Below are positions 29,301-39,379 of a stretch of DNA of 64,000 nucleotides, in pieces. The stretch is from Camarhynchus parvulus (lineage: Eukaryota; Chordata; Aves; Passeriformes; Thraupidae). Where the stretch lies: positions 610,001-674,000 of the forward strand of contig NW_022148237.1 in assembly GCF_901933205.1 (NCBI RefSeq). The letters run 5' to 3'. How positions within the stretch are numbered: position 1 is the first letter of the stretch; each line of letters begins with the position of its first letter. Below the pieces are notes generated by a model. That model worked only from the letters and a program-made list of their open reading frames with translations, made no database searches and had not been told where the DNA came from. Position numbers and translations under genes: made by a program.

Positions 29301-31624
29301 GGACACCCAGGGGACATTGGGGACACCGGGATAGCTGGGACATTGGGGACACCGGGGACAGCTGGGGACACCGGGGACAGCTGGGGACACCCAGGGGACA
29401 TTGGGGACAGCTGGGGACACCCAGGGACACCCAGGGGACATTGGGGACACCCAGGGGACATTGGGGACACCGGGGACAGCTGGGGACACTGGGGACACCC
29501 AGGGGACATTGGGGACAGCTGGGGACACTGGGGACACCCAGGGGACATTGGGACAGCCAGGGGACACCGACTGCATGACACCGCAGGTGGACATTGGGGA
29601 CAGCTGGGGGGCACAGGGACACTGGGGACAGCTGGGGACACCCAGGGGACATTGGGGACAGCTGGGGACACTGGGGACACCCAGGGGACATTGGGGACAC
29701 TCAGGTCGGGGCATGGGGACAGCCAGGAGAGCTGGGGACATTGGGGACACCGCGGTCAGGGCACAGGGACACTGGGGATAGCTGGGGGACACTCGGGGAC
29801 ACCCAAGGGACAGCCAGGGACACCCCAGTGTCACCCCAGAGACATCCAAGGACATCCAGGGGACACCCAGGGACACCGGTGTCACCCAGCTCAGGGGACA
29901 GTAGTGTCACCCCGGGGACACCCGGGAACCCCAGAGACGCTCAGGGACCCCCAGTGTCACCCCCAATGCCACCCAGGGACACCTGGGGGACCCTCAGGGA
30001 CCTCAGTGTCACCCCGGGGACCCCCAGTGCCACCCACCCTCGGAGAGCCCGGTGTCACCCGGGGGCACCCAGGGACCCAAATGTCACCCAAAGAAGCCCA
30101 GGGGACCCCGATGTCACCCCAGTGTCACCCAGGGGACCCACAGGGACACCCAGGGACCCCCCCATTGTTCCTGTTGTGACCCGCCCCGTTTTTGGGGTGT
30201 CCCCCCCTCACGTTGACCACGAGGAAGTTCCAGGTTTTGTCATCGAAGGCGGCGGCCTGGGGGTCCTGGGGGGGCAGGGGGGGGTCACAGGGGGTCGGGG
30301 ACACACCGGGGGGGGTCACAGGGGGGGTGGCACGTACCCGGTACAGGGTCACGACCACCTCGAGGGTCTCGGGCACCACCCAGACCACCATCCCCCGCCG
30401 CGGGTCCTGGATGCCCGGCTGCCACCTGCGGGGCTGCACCCCCCGTCAGGGACCCCCAAACCATCCGGCCCCCAAATCCCTGCCCCCAATGCCACCTGCG
30501 GGGCTGCACCCCCGTAGGACCCCCAAACATCCGGGACCCCCAAACCATCCTGCCCCCACTGCCACCTGCGGGGCTGCACCCCCCGTCAGGGACCCCCCGA
30601 GACCCCCAAACCAATCCTGATCCCCCCAGGACCCCCCCAAACCAACCCTGAAACCCCCAGGACCCCCTCAAACCATTCCTGACCCCCAACTGCCACCTGC
30701 GGGGCTGCACCCCCATCAGAGATCCCCAAACTCCCCCGGGACCCCCCAAACTCCCCCGGGACCCCCCAACCCCCCCTGGGACCCCCCCCCCCCTTGGAGC
30801 AGACCCTGCGCTGCCGCCGGCTCCACACCACGGTCAGTCTGTCGGGGGTCCTGGGGGGGGCAGGGGGGGGTCAGGACCCTCCCTTCCCCAAACCCACCCC
30901 CCCCCCAGGACCCGCAAACTGACCCCCCCCAAATCTCCCCTTCCCCCCCCCCCGACACCCCCAACTCTCCCCCTCCACGCCCCCCCCCAAATTGACGCCC
31001 CCCCCTCCCAAATCCGCCCCCCCCCCAGGACCCTCAGAACGCGCCCCCTCCCCTCCCCCACCCACCGAGGGGGGGGCGCGGCTAAATTTGGGGCCGGGGG
31101 AACCGGACACCCCCGGGGGGGGAGGGATGGGCGGGGGGGGCTTGCCCTTCCCCCCCCCCGGGGTTATTTTTAACCCGACCCCATTTATGGACATTTTAAA
31201 CTCACAATGAACCCGGGGGGATTTTTGGGGGGGGGGGGGGAATCCCACGAATTTTGGGGGAATCTCGGAAGATTTGGGAGTTCCTACCGATTTTGGGGCG
31301 TCCTGGGGGGTCCCGGGGGATCGCGGGGATTTTGGGGTGTCCCGGGGGGTCCCGTATTTTTAAGGGGAAATCCCACAAATTTCGGGGGGGGTCCTGAGGG
31401 GGCGTCCCACAAATTTGGGGGGAATCCCGGAAGATTTGGGAACTCCCACGGACTTTTGGGGGGGTTTGGGAGGTCGGGGGTGCCCGGGGGGGTTTGGGGG
31501 TGTCCCGGGGGGTCACTCACCAGCTGCCCCCCCCGTCCAGCAGCAGCTCCTCCAGGGTGGCCTCGAAGCGAACCTTGGCCGCGCGTTTCCCCGCGCGCTG
31601 CAGCCGCTTCCAGACGCTCCCCAT
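24092..31624 (-). CDS. EHBP1L1: EHBP1L1, EH domain-binding protein 1-like protein 1
   Basis: Read from the ATG at 31624 leftward. NT-C2 domain: exons 31521-31624 ([20 protein letters not shown]), ~30783-30850 ([13 protein letters not shown]), 30348-30425, 30212-30265, 29005-29177. Linker exons 28307-28437 ([12 protein letters not shown]) and ~28088-28182. CH domain: 27717-27865 ([15 protein letters not shown]), 27263-27311 (DHWGNNKR) and the start of 26332-27181 ([16 protein letters not shown]), whose remainder is a Pro/Glu repeat. bMERB domain: 26167-26247, 25762-25878, 25372-25471, 25136-25209, 24471-24588, 24092-24179. Ends TCGIC, a possible CaaX-like prenylation end. The family links Rab8/Rab10 to EHD and Bin1 proteins in membrane recycling. 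Frame slips are apparent near 25820 and 27000, both in GC runs. Confidence 0.9.
24600..25135 (-). repeat. CCCCAATGTCCC minisatellite in an EHBP1L1 intron
   Basis: Units of 12-18 bases (TGTCCCCAATGTCCCCAGTG) on the plus strand repeat for more than 500 bases. The same unit type recurs in introns at 25480-25740, 28510-28990 and in SPTBN2. Confidence 0.85.
25872..26064 (-). repeat. 63-bp triplication of an EHBP1L1 splice acceptor
   Basis: On the plus strand CCCACTGTCCGTGTCCCTG plus the following 40 or so bases occurs at 25875, 25938 and 26001. On the minus strand each copy carries the ACGGACAG|TGGGTG acceptor. The leftmost (25878) opens the exon that starts [10 protein letters not shown]. Confidence 0.85.
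26294..26325. repeat. Homopolymer of 32 G
   Basis: An uninterrupted G run (C run on the transcribed EHBP1L1 strand) a few bases inside the intron, next to the donor of the exon ending at 26332. Length in the true genome is uncertain because such runs are poorly called. Confidence 0.8.
26335..27060 (-). repeat. Coding ~55-65-bp minisatellite in EHBP1L1
   Basis: The large EHBP1L1 exon is a run of about a dozen repeats, each encoding Pro-rich text around SDIIEGGPQ / SGSIEEEPQ / VTEGGPR, with the DNA phrase CGAGGGGGGGCCCCAAACGC and variants. It makes a Pro/Glu-rich spacer between the CH and bMERB domains. Confidence 0.75.
28510..28995 (-). repeat. TGTCCCCAA-type minisatellite in an EHBP1L1 intron
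   Basis: Plus-strand units AATGTCCCC, CAGTGTCCCC and ATGTCCCTC fill the intron between the exons ending at 28437 and starting at 29005. Confidence 0.85.
29178..30170 (-). repeat. GGGGACAGCTGGGGACAC minisatellite in an EHBP1L1 intron
   Basis: Nearly 1 kb of 9-base-period units (GGGGACATT, GGGGACACC, GGGGACAGCT), degenerating into CCCAGTGTCACCC after about 29800. Very long open frames on both strands are a product of this periodicity. Confidence 0.9.
30418..30716 (-). repeat. Four copies of the EHBP1L1 exon 3 splice acceptor
   Basis: TGCCACCTGCGGGGCTGCAC occurs at about 30420, 30490, 30560 and 30690, separated by CCCCCAAACC spacers. On the minus strand every copy reads GTGCAGCCCCGCAG|GTGGCA, i.e. 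a polypyrimidine-poor acceptor plus the first exon bases; only the leftmost continues into the real exon. Confidence 0.85.
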
Positions 31625-31689
31625 GGACCCCCACCCCAAAAAAAACAAACCCCAAAAAACCCAAACCCCCCCAAAGCCGCCACGGCCCC

Positions 31690-31924
31690 TCCCCACTCGT
31701 GCCCCCAGGCGCTGCAGGGATCGCGATCTGTCGCGACAGCTCCGCACCCCCCCCCGCGGGAAATCGGAGAGGGGGAGGGGCGGCCCCTCCCCCACCCCCC
31801 GTGCGGCCCCCCCCCGAGAGGGTTTGGGGGCGGTTTTGGGGTCAGATCCGGCAGTTTGGGGGTTCGGGGTTGGGTTGGCTCCAATTTTGGCACCGAATCG
31901 AAGATTTTATCCCAAATTAGTTTT
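31690..31924. promoter_or_regulatory. EHBP1L1 upstream region
   Basis: CpG-containing sequence upstream of the EHBP1L1 ATG, with a short TCGCGA/TCGCGACA segment near 31727-31736. No classical TATA box was recognised. Confidence 0.4.
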
Positions 31925-32860
31925 ATAGAAATTCCCTTTTATAGCCGAATTATATCCAATTTATTTTATATCAAAACCCTTTTATATCCAACTTATTTTA
32001 TATCAAATCCCTTTTCTATCCAATTTATTTTGTATCCAATCCCTTTTATATCCAATTTATTTTTTATCCAATCCTTTTTATATCCAATTTATTTTATATC
32101 AAATCCCTTTTATATCCAATTTCTATCAAATTCACTTTATATCAAATCCTTCTTACACAAAATTTATTTTATACCAATCTCCTTTGGTATCAAATTCCTT
32201 TTATACTGAATTTATTTTATATCAAACTCCTTTTATACCAAATTTATTTGTCAAATCCTTTTATAGTAAATCCCTTTTATATCCAATTTGTTTTCTATCA
32301 AATCCCTTTTATACCCAATTTATTTTATACCAAATCCCTTTTCTATCGGATTTATTTTATATTTAATCCCTTTATACCAAATCCTAAATATAAAATGTCT
32401 TTTATGTCAAATTTGTATCAAATCCTTTTCTATCAAATCCCTTTTATACCCAATTTATTTTATACCAAATCCCTTTTCTATCGGATTTATTTTATATTTA
32501 ATCCCTTTATACCAAATCCTAAATATAAAATGTCTTTTATGTCAAATTTGTATCAAATCCTTTTCTATCAAATCCCTTTTATACCAAACCCTTAATCCCA
32601 AATTCCCTTTATATCAAATCCTTCTACACCCAGCCCTTTTATATAAAATCTATTTTACACCATTCACTTTTATCCCAAACTCCATTCCACACCGAACCCC
32701 GGCAGCCCAAATTTCCATCAAACCTCTTCCCATCAAACCTTTTTATACCAATCCCTTCATCCCAAATTCATTTTATATCAAACCCCATTTCTACCAAACC
32801 CTTTCATAGAAAATTTATTTCACATCGATCACTTTGAAAACTCCGATTCACACCCAGCCC
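31925..32860. repeat. AT-rich satellite, ~22-bp TTTATATCAAATCCC unit
   Basis: Over 900 bases of TTTTATA(T/C)CCAATTTATTTTATA(T)CAAATCCC units, strikingly AT-rich between GC-rich neighbours. A near-exact 135-base higher-order duplication is visible: AAATATAAAATGTCTTTTAT occurs at 32386 and 32521. Open frames on the plus strand (FYIQF-like strings) are repeat artefacts. Confidence 0.92.
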
Positions 32861-32899
32861 GGGCGTTGAATCCTGACCTGTGTCCTGGGCTCCGGGCTG

Positions 32900-33500
32900 G
32901 GGGTCCAAGGAGTCCTGGGGGGGTCTGGGGTGGATCCCGGGGGGCTCAGGGTGCCCGGGGGGTCTCAGAGTGTCCCAGGAGGGTCTGGGGTGGCTCTCGG
33001 GGGTCTCAGAGTGCCCATGGGGGGTCTGCGGGGGTCTCAGACTGTCCCGGGGAGGGTCTCAGAGTGCCCCAGAGGTCTCAGGGTATCCCGGGGGTCTCAG
33101 AGGGTCTCAGGGTGCCCGAGGAGGGGGTCTGGGGTGGCTCCCGGGGGTCCCAGGGTATCCCGGGGGTCCCAGGGTGTCCCGGGGGGGGTCCCAGGGTATC
33201 CCGGGGTCTCAGACTCTAGGGTATCCGGGGGTCCCAGGGTTCCCGGGGGGTCCCAGGGTATCCCGGGGTCCCAGGGTATCCCGGGGGTCCCAGGGTATCC
33301 CGGGGGGGGTCCCAGGGTATCCCGGGGGTGGGTCCCAGGGTATCCCGGAGCTCTCAGAAACTCTCAGGGTATCCCGGGGGGGTCCCAGGGTATCCCGGGG
33401 GTCCCAGGGTATCCCGGGGGGGGTCCCAGGGTATCCCGGGGGGTCCCAGGGTATCCCGGGGGTCCCAGGGTATCCCGGGGGGGTCCCAGGGTATCCCGGG
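32900..33500. repeat. GC-rich 19-20-bp minisatellite GGTATCCCGGGGGTCCCAG
   Basis: About thirty copies of GGTATCCCGGGGGTCCCAG and variants (TCTCAGAGTGCCC-type at the left end) run up to the ZNRD2 stop codon. Plus-strand frames encode GYPGG strings and are not genes. Confidence 0.92.
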
Positions 33501-33504
33501 GCTC

Positions 33505-34937
33505 TCAGAAGCCCTCGGGGTGCCCCGGGGGGGGCCCGGGGTGGCTGCCGGGGGGCTCCAGCTCGCGCAGCCCCCGCAGCGCCAGCGCGCAGTCCCGCAC
33601 CAGGCGGCAGAGGCGGGCGCTGCTCTCCACGGAGCCGCTGCGGGGCAGCTCCCGCGCGGCCCACAGCAGCTTCTGCAGCAGCGCCGCCCGCGCCGCCGCC
33701 ACCGCGGCTCCGGTGCCGTCATCGGCATCGGCAGCGCCACCGGGGGGCTCCGGGGCAGCGCGGGGGGAGCCCCGGGACGCGGCGGCCGCGCCCTCGCAGC
33801 GCTCGGGGCGGGGAGGGCCGGGGGGAGGGGCGGCGGCTGGGGGAGGGGAGGGAGAGAGTGAGGGGGGGGCACAAAGTTTGGGGTTGTCCCACCCCCCCCA
33901 AAAATCCATTCAGGTCTGAAATTCCCAAAAATTCCCAGCCCTTCCTCAAATTCTGACACCACCATCCTTCATTGCCAGCCCGTCCTCGCACAATTCCTCG
34001 TGCCCACCTCCCAAAATCCCCAATTTCCCCTCATAATGGTCCCCAAAAAGCAACAATTTCCCATCCCCTAAAATGCCAAATCCCCAACTCAAAATCCCCA
34101 AAATCCTCACCCCTCAAAATCACAAATTCCACCCCCAAAATCCCCAATTCCCCCCCCTAAAATCCCCAATTTCCCACCCCCAAATTCCCCAATTTTCTCC
34201 CCCCAAATTTCCCCTTTTCCCCCAAATTCCCCAATTTCCCAAATTTCCCCTTTTCCCCCCAAATTCCCATCCCGTACCGTGCCCCCCCTCGGGGTCCTGG
34301 CAGCTCACGCACAGCAGCCGCTGCTCCTTGTCCTGCAGCAGAACCGTCTGGGGGGGCAGGGGGGGTCACGGGGGACCGGGACCCCTCCCCCACCCCCCAA
34401 TTCTCTTGGGGGGGGTCCCGGTGCTCCCCTCTCCCCCCGCTCACCCCGCACTGCGGGCAGGAGCTCCCCAACATTCGGTACCCCCGGAGCAGCAGCGCCC
34501 CCATGGCCCGGCTCGCCCGGTCCAGCCGCTCCCGCCGCGCCTCGGCCTCGTCCGTGCCTGGGGGAAACCGGGGGGGGGCTCTGTTACCGGGGGGGGGCTC
34601 GGTTACCGGGGGGGGCTCGGTTACCGGGGGGGGCTCGGTTAACGGAGCGGGTCCCAAACCGCGGGGAGAGCGGGTTAAAGGGGACTGGGATGAGCTGGGG
34701 GGAACTCGGAGGAGCGGGAAGGGGCACAGGAAGGTCACGGGGCGGCCCCGGGATGGTCGGGGGGGGTCCCGGGAAGGTCCCGGTGGTGGCGGGGGGTTCT
34801 AGGGAGGATCCTCAGAGCTCAGGGCGGTCCCGGTGGCGGGTGGGGGCCCCGGGGTGGCTCCCGGTGGTGAGGGGGGCCCGGGGGGGATCCGTGCCCCGGG
34901 GGGGTCCCGCCGGTGCCTCACCGCCGTTCAGCGCCAT
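33505..34937 (-). CDS. ZNRD2: ZNRD2 (SSSCA1), zinc ribbon domain protein 2
   Basis: Four exons read leftward: 34922-34937 (MALNG), 34445-34557, 34278-34347 and 33505-33836. The second encodes TDEAEARRERLDRASRAMG and LLLRGYRMLGSSCPQCG. The third encodes TVLLQDKEQRLLCVSCQDPE, so the two CxxC pairs of the single zinc ribbon (CPQC and CVSC) lie on adjacent exons. The last carries a variable linker, then ALLQKLLWAARELPRSGS and CRLVRDCALALRGLRELE, matching the C-terminal helix pair of the family. The human protein is the anticentromere-associated autoantigen p27 and is also reported as a tankyrase binder. Splice joins are in frame and no defect was seen. The neighbour FAM89B, present in mammals, was not found. 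Confidence 0.92.
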
Positions 34938-35290
34938 GATGGTCGCTGCGGAGACGGCGTCGCGGCGGAAGTGACGTCACAAAACACACACAAGTCCGGC
35001 CAGAAACAGTGACACGAATTTGTGAAATAAGTTCCGAGCGCCAAAGTAAGTCCCGTGGTCCGTGACTGAAATGGGGTCGGGTCCACCTTGGGGTGTAAAT
35101 TTGCATAACCCCGCCTCTCCCCTGCATAGACCCGGCCTCCTATTCCGGCAATCTGATTGGCCGCTCGCACCCACTATTTGCATTCACTCCGCCCCCTCGC
35201 GCCCCGAGCTGATTTACATATTTCGCGCGGGGTTTTAAAAACTATCGCAGCCGCTGCGCTCTGATTGGCCAGATCTAGCCCCGCCCACCT
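34938..35290. promoter_or_regulatory. ZNRD2 promoter region with octamer, CCAAT and ETS-CRE sites
   Basis: An ETS-CRE composite GGAAGTGACGTCAC lies at about 34967-34980. Two perfect octamers ATTTGCAT lie at 35099-35106 and 35176-35183. Reverse CCAAT boxes (CTGATTGGCC) lie near 35153 and 35263. The order resembles divergent histone promoters, but no histone gene is present here. Confidence 0.65.
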
Positions 35291-35349
35291 CAGACTCCGC
35301 CCCCCACGGCAGGCACGGCCCAGGCACGGAAAGTCGGTGACAGAAATCG

Positions 35350-35506
35350 GTGAAAATGTGAAAATGTTTATTTTGCTGGAAAAAGGGCGGGTGAGGCCGG
35401 GGGTGTCCCCGCCCGGGCAGGGGGGCGGGGGGGACCCTGGGGAAGCTCCGTACAAAAATGGGGAGCTCAGGCGGGGGGGACACGGCTCCATCCGAGGCTG
35501 CCGCAC
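35350..35506 (-). other. 3' UTR exon of the first RBM4-family gene
   Basis: On the minus strand a TTCCAG acceptor opens at 35506 and AATAAA lies at 35367-35372, so the gene ends with a spliced non-coding exon. The donor is the GGTGAG just after the stop codon at 35829-35831. Confidence 0.6.
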
Positions 35507-35828
35507 CTGGAAGAGAGCAGAGAGGTGAGGGGACATGGGGGACGTGGGGGACACTCGGGGACACCCGGCCACGGGGACACGCGGGCGCTGGGACGCGGCG
35601 GCTCCGGCGGCTCCAACGGGGACGGTGGGGTCCCGGTGACGGGGAGGGGACGCGGCGGCGGCGACCCGGGGCACGTCTGACCTGGCGCGGGCGCGTCCGG
35701 GGGCTGCGGAGCCACGGCAACGGCGGCGAGTCCCGGGGGTCCGCGGCGATCCTGGGGGAGTGGGAAATGCCGTTACCGGGCGCCGGCGGGGTGGAGATGC
35801 CCAGCAGGGCCGAGCCCCGGCTCTCACC

Positions 35829-38227
35829 TCAGAAGGCGGAGTATCGCGCCCGGTCCGCGTCACGGTCCCGCCCGGCGCTGCATGTCGATGAGGGACGCCC
35901 GGGCCACCGAGGAGACGGGCGACAGCTGCCCACGCTCGGACGTTATACGCCTCTCCGACGGTGCTGGCCGCGGCGGCGTCGTGGCGGCGCAGGGGGCTCC
36001 TGTCCCGGTGTTATACGTGGAGGACGCGTGGCGGCCGTGGCGGTGGCGGCGGCGGCGGCGGCGGGCCGCCAGCGCCCGGGTGGGCAGCAGCGCTCGTCGT
36101 GCCGCGTCTAAGGTGGTGGGGATGCGGCCGGCCATGGCCGTGGTGGCGGCCATGGCCGAGGACTGGACCTGGGAGTACTGGGCGTACTGGGAGTACTGGG
36201 CCATGGTCTGCTCCGCGTAGGCGTCGTACGCCGAGGCCGTGGCGTAGGAGCGGACGCGGTAGCGCTTGTAGTAGTCGGCCATCCCGCCGTAGGCCTCATC
36301 GTAATACACGGTCTCCCCATAGCCCGCGGTGTAGGGAGTGCGCACGGCTCCGTACTGCTCGTTATAGGCCTCGGCAAAGTCCGCCACTTGCCCCGGGCGA
36401 TCGACCGGGCACTCCTTAGACCAGTGCCCCTCCTTCCCGCAGCGGTAGCAGCCGCTCTTGTCTCCCATCCCGGGCGCCGTCCGCAGCCGGCTGGTGGACA
36501 GCTGCACGCGCATCCGCTTGCCTTGGGGAGAGGGAGACGCGGCGTCACCCCCGGGCACCGCGCCCAGCCTGGCCCGGAGCCTCGGGCATTGGGCTGTGGG
36601 ATCCCCCAGAGTCACCCTGGTATCAGGCCATGGGATCCCCCAGTGCCATGGGCACTGGGCCACAGGATCCCCTGGAGTCACCCCAATATCGGACCATGGG
36701 ATCCCCACAGTGGATCCCAGCACTGGCACAAAGCCGTGGGGTCCCCCAGAGCCGCACTCCCACCAGCACCAGGCACAGAGACTCCCAGAGCCGCCCCCTG
36801 CTCTGGCACTGCGTTGTCACACAGGGCTGGCACCGCACTGCGGGGTCCCCAAGGAACATCTCTGGCATTGGCAATCTGTGTGGGTCCCCTCAGTGTCACC
36901 CTGGCACTGTTGGAAGCCTCCAAAATCTCCCAGCACTGTGGGGTTCCCCAGAACTGCCACCACCCCTTGGGGACCCCTAAGAGCCACCTGTGGCCCAGCC
37001 AGGTGAGGGACATTTGGGGACACGGAGGAGGTGACAACCCCCAGACCTTCCTGCACACAGACCGAGGAGATGAAAGCCCAGGAGCTGCTTTGTTTGGGGT
37101 CCCTGTCAGAGGCACAAACTCCAGCCATTGTTTTGTTATTCAGTTATTTAATTATTGTTCCAAGATTAAACGATATCGAGGATCAGAACATCTGAGACCG
37201 TGCGGCAAAGCTGGGCTGAGGCTGGTGGTCCACGGGACCCCCAGAAATGGCACCAGCACCATGGGACCCCCAAGATGTGGCAGCAGCCATGGGGACCCCC
37301 GAGAGCCACCCCTGGCACTGCTGAGAGTGGGGGGTGACAGGAGCCACCGGGGTGGGCACCAGGCCCCACAGACAAGGGGGGTCCCTGTGGTTCCAGGCAG
37401 GACTTGGGGACAACGGGAGCCAGTGGGACAATGGGAGCCAGTGGGACACGGCGCTGGCTCCCAGCCCTGTTTTCCCCCAAATTCCAGCAGCACAGGGACA
37501 CCACCAATCCCATGAGGTGGCCCCAGAGGCGGGACTCACTCTGACCAACCAGTTTGGGGTTAATTCCCCAGAATCCCTGCAAACTCCAGCGCTGTGGAGC
37601 CACTCTGCCCCGACACGGAGCCACCACAGTGTCGCCAGCCCTGATGAGGGCACAGGGACAGCACCTGGCACCATCCCCAGAGCAAACATTCCGCGCTCCA
37701 GGATGAGAATAGGTCCCGAATACAGCACCAAACACAGAGTGGGGCCGGTAACACCAAAATCAGCCAAAATCCTCCCGGATCAGAACCTCCCCGTGCCCCC
37801 AGCCCCGCGGCTCACCTTGGAACTCGGTGTTGTCCAGCCCCCGGATGGCCTCCACTGCATCCTCGGCCCGCTCCATGTGCACGAAGGCGTAGTCCTTGAC
37901 GATGTCACATTCGATGACGGGGCCGTACTCCTCGAACTTGGCGCGCAGCTCTAGGTTGGTGCAGGCGGGGCTGATGTTGCCCACGTGCAGCTTGGTGGAG
38001 GCCTTGCTCTTGTTCTTGCTGGCCTCCACATTGATGCAGACGCCGTGCAGCTTGTGGTGGTGCAGGTTGCGGATGGCGTCCTCGGCCGCCGTCTTGTCCT
38101 CGATGTGCACGAAGCCGTAGTTCTTGATGATGTCGCACTCCAGCACCTTCCCGTACTGCTCGAACAGGGAGCGGATCTCCTGCTCCGTCGCCTCCCGCGG
38201 CAGGTTCCCGATGAACAGCTTCACCAT
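35829..38227 (-). CDS. RBM4: RBM4-family RNA-binding protein, copy A
   Basis: Exon 37816-38227 encodes [20 protein letters not shown] and both RRMs (RNP1-like NYGFVHI and DYAFVHM, RNP2-like KLFIGNL and KLHVGNI). Exon 35829-36521 begins [20 protein letters not shown] and carries the CCHC knuckle [14 protein letters not shown], then an Ala/Tyr-rich C-terminus ending near SAF. The family (Drosophila LARK relatives) controls alternative splicing, translation under stress and circadian transcripts. The first ~450 bases of the second exon match copy B closely. The last ~250 bases carry several indels and swaps relative to copy B that break the expected frame (for example SLYDMQRF becomes SLIDMQRR). 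Either this C-terminus is damaged or the consensus is poor here. The intron has a GGGATCCCCCAGAGTCACC repeat at 36595-36730. Confidence 0.85.
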
Positions 38228-38740
38228 CGCGACCCGCCTGAGTGGTGCCAGGGAATGGGGGGCTCGGTGAGACCCTCCCCGCACAACCCCCGGTCCCGCT
38301 GAGGGGTCGGAGGCACTCCAGGGATGGGGAAGGTTCCCCCCTCCTTTCATGGATCCTCCTCCGGCTGATTCCCGATGGGACCCCCCTCACCCACAGGGAC
38401 AGGGGGGCTCCTCAGGGCACCCTGAAGCAGAGACCCCCTCAGGAGAGACCCCCCCCAGGCCCGGGCTCCTCACAATAAGCCGGGAGACCTTCAGGGATCC
38501 GAGCGGAGTCTCAGCCCCGGTTGTGCTCCGTGAGCCCCCAGCCCATGGAGGGGAACCCGGGTCTCCCCCAGACCTCATCCCGCTCCCATCCCGGGTCTGA
38601 GCCCCTTCCTAGGCGCCTTCCCGAAGCCGCGGAACCCCGTGCAATGCTCGCCCACAGACAGCAGGGCCCCGGTTTCTCCCAGCCCCTCCCGGTCCCACCC
38701 GTGCCCGCCCCAGGGCCCCCGGGTCCCACCGCGCCCCCCC

Positions 38741-39379
38741 TCACCCGGTACTCGATGACGGCAACAAAATGGCGGTAGCCGCCTCACGCGGAGCCACGCC
38801 CACCGCGAGCGCTGATTGGCCGAGAGCGGCGAGACGGTGCGACACGATTGGTGGAGGCGCTAAGAAGCCCCGCCCAGCGGCAGCCCAGACAGCGCCTGGC
38901 ACAAAGCGTTCCCGCCCTCGCGGTGGCCAATGGGGAGCGGCGGCGCGCCGGAAGTGAGGAGGGAGGCGGGGCTTTCAGGCCATGCTGACCAATCAGAGCG
39001 CGGGGAGGGGCGTGGCCTGGCGGCGCCGCGGAGCCGGGAGGGTCCGAGCCGAGGGAACCGAACCGGGACCGAACCGGGGGAACCGGGACCGAGCCGGGGG
39101 AACCGGGACGGAGCCGAGAGGACCGGGACCGGCAGCAACAGGGACCGGCACCGGGATACGGACAGGCATCGGGATCCACCGGTACGGGGACAGAGACAGC
39201 GACCAATTGCCCCCACCGGCACCGGGACCGACTGGGACAGACCGGGACCAATCGCTCCCATCGGGATTGATCGGCACCGGCACCGGGGCTGATCGCCCCA
39301 AGCGGCATTGACCCCGGTCAGAAACAGCGACCGCCCGCTCTCACCGGGGCGTCGCGGCCACCGTAGCCCCGCCCCCGCC
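38741..39379. promoter_or_regulatory. Divergent promoter of RBM4 copy A and the HARBI1-like gene
   Basis: A CpG-rich block with an AAAATGGCGG YY1-type site at 38767-38776, where the RBM4 transcript (minus) probably starts, with its leader donor at 38743-38744. CCAAT boxes are at 38815, 38847, 38927 and 38989, and a CCGGAAGT ETS site at 38948. A GGGACCGAACCGGG / GGGACCGGCACCGGG repeat at about 39050-39290 leads to the HARBI1-like ATG. Confidence 0.7.

Noticed and set aside
28776..30179. 467-codon plus-strand and 300+-codon minus-strand open frames
   Set aside because: Pure products of the GGGGACAGCTGG and TGTCCCC repeats inside EHBP1L1 introns; low complexity and bounded by real EHBP1L1 splice sites.
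32880..33956. Plus-strand open frames over 300 codons with GYPGG/GVPGYPG repeats
   Set aside because: Produced by a 19-20-bp minisatellite open in all frames; no start context, no domain, and the opposite strand holds the real ZNRD2 gene.
35090..35290. Histone H2A/H2B pair or snRNA gene near the octamer motifs
   Set aside because: No histone coding sequence, no snRNA body or 3' box was recognised on either strand.
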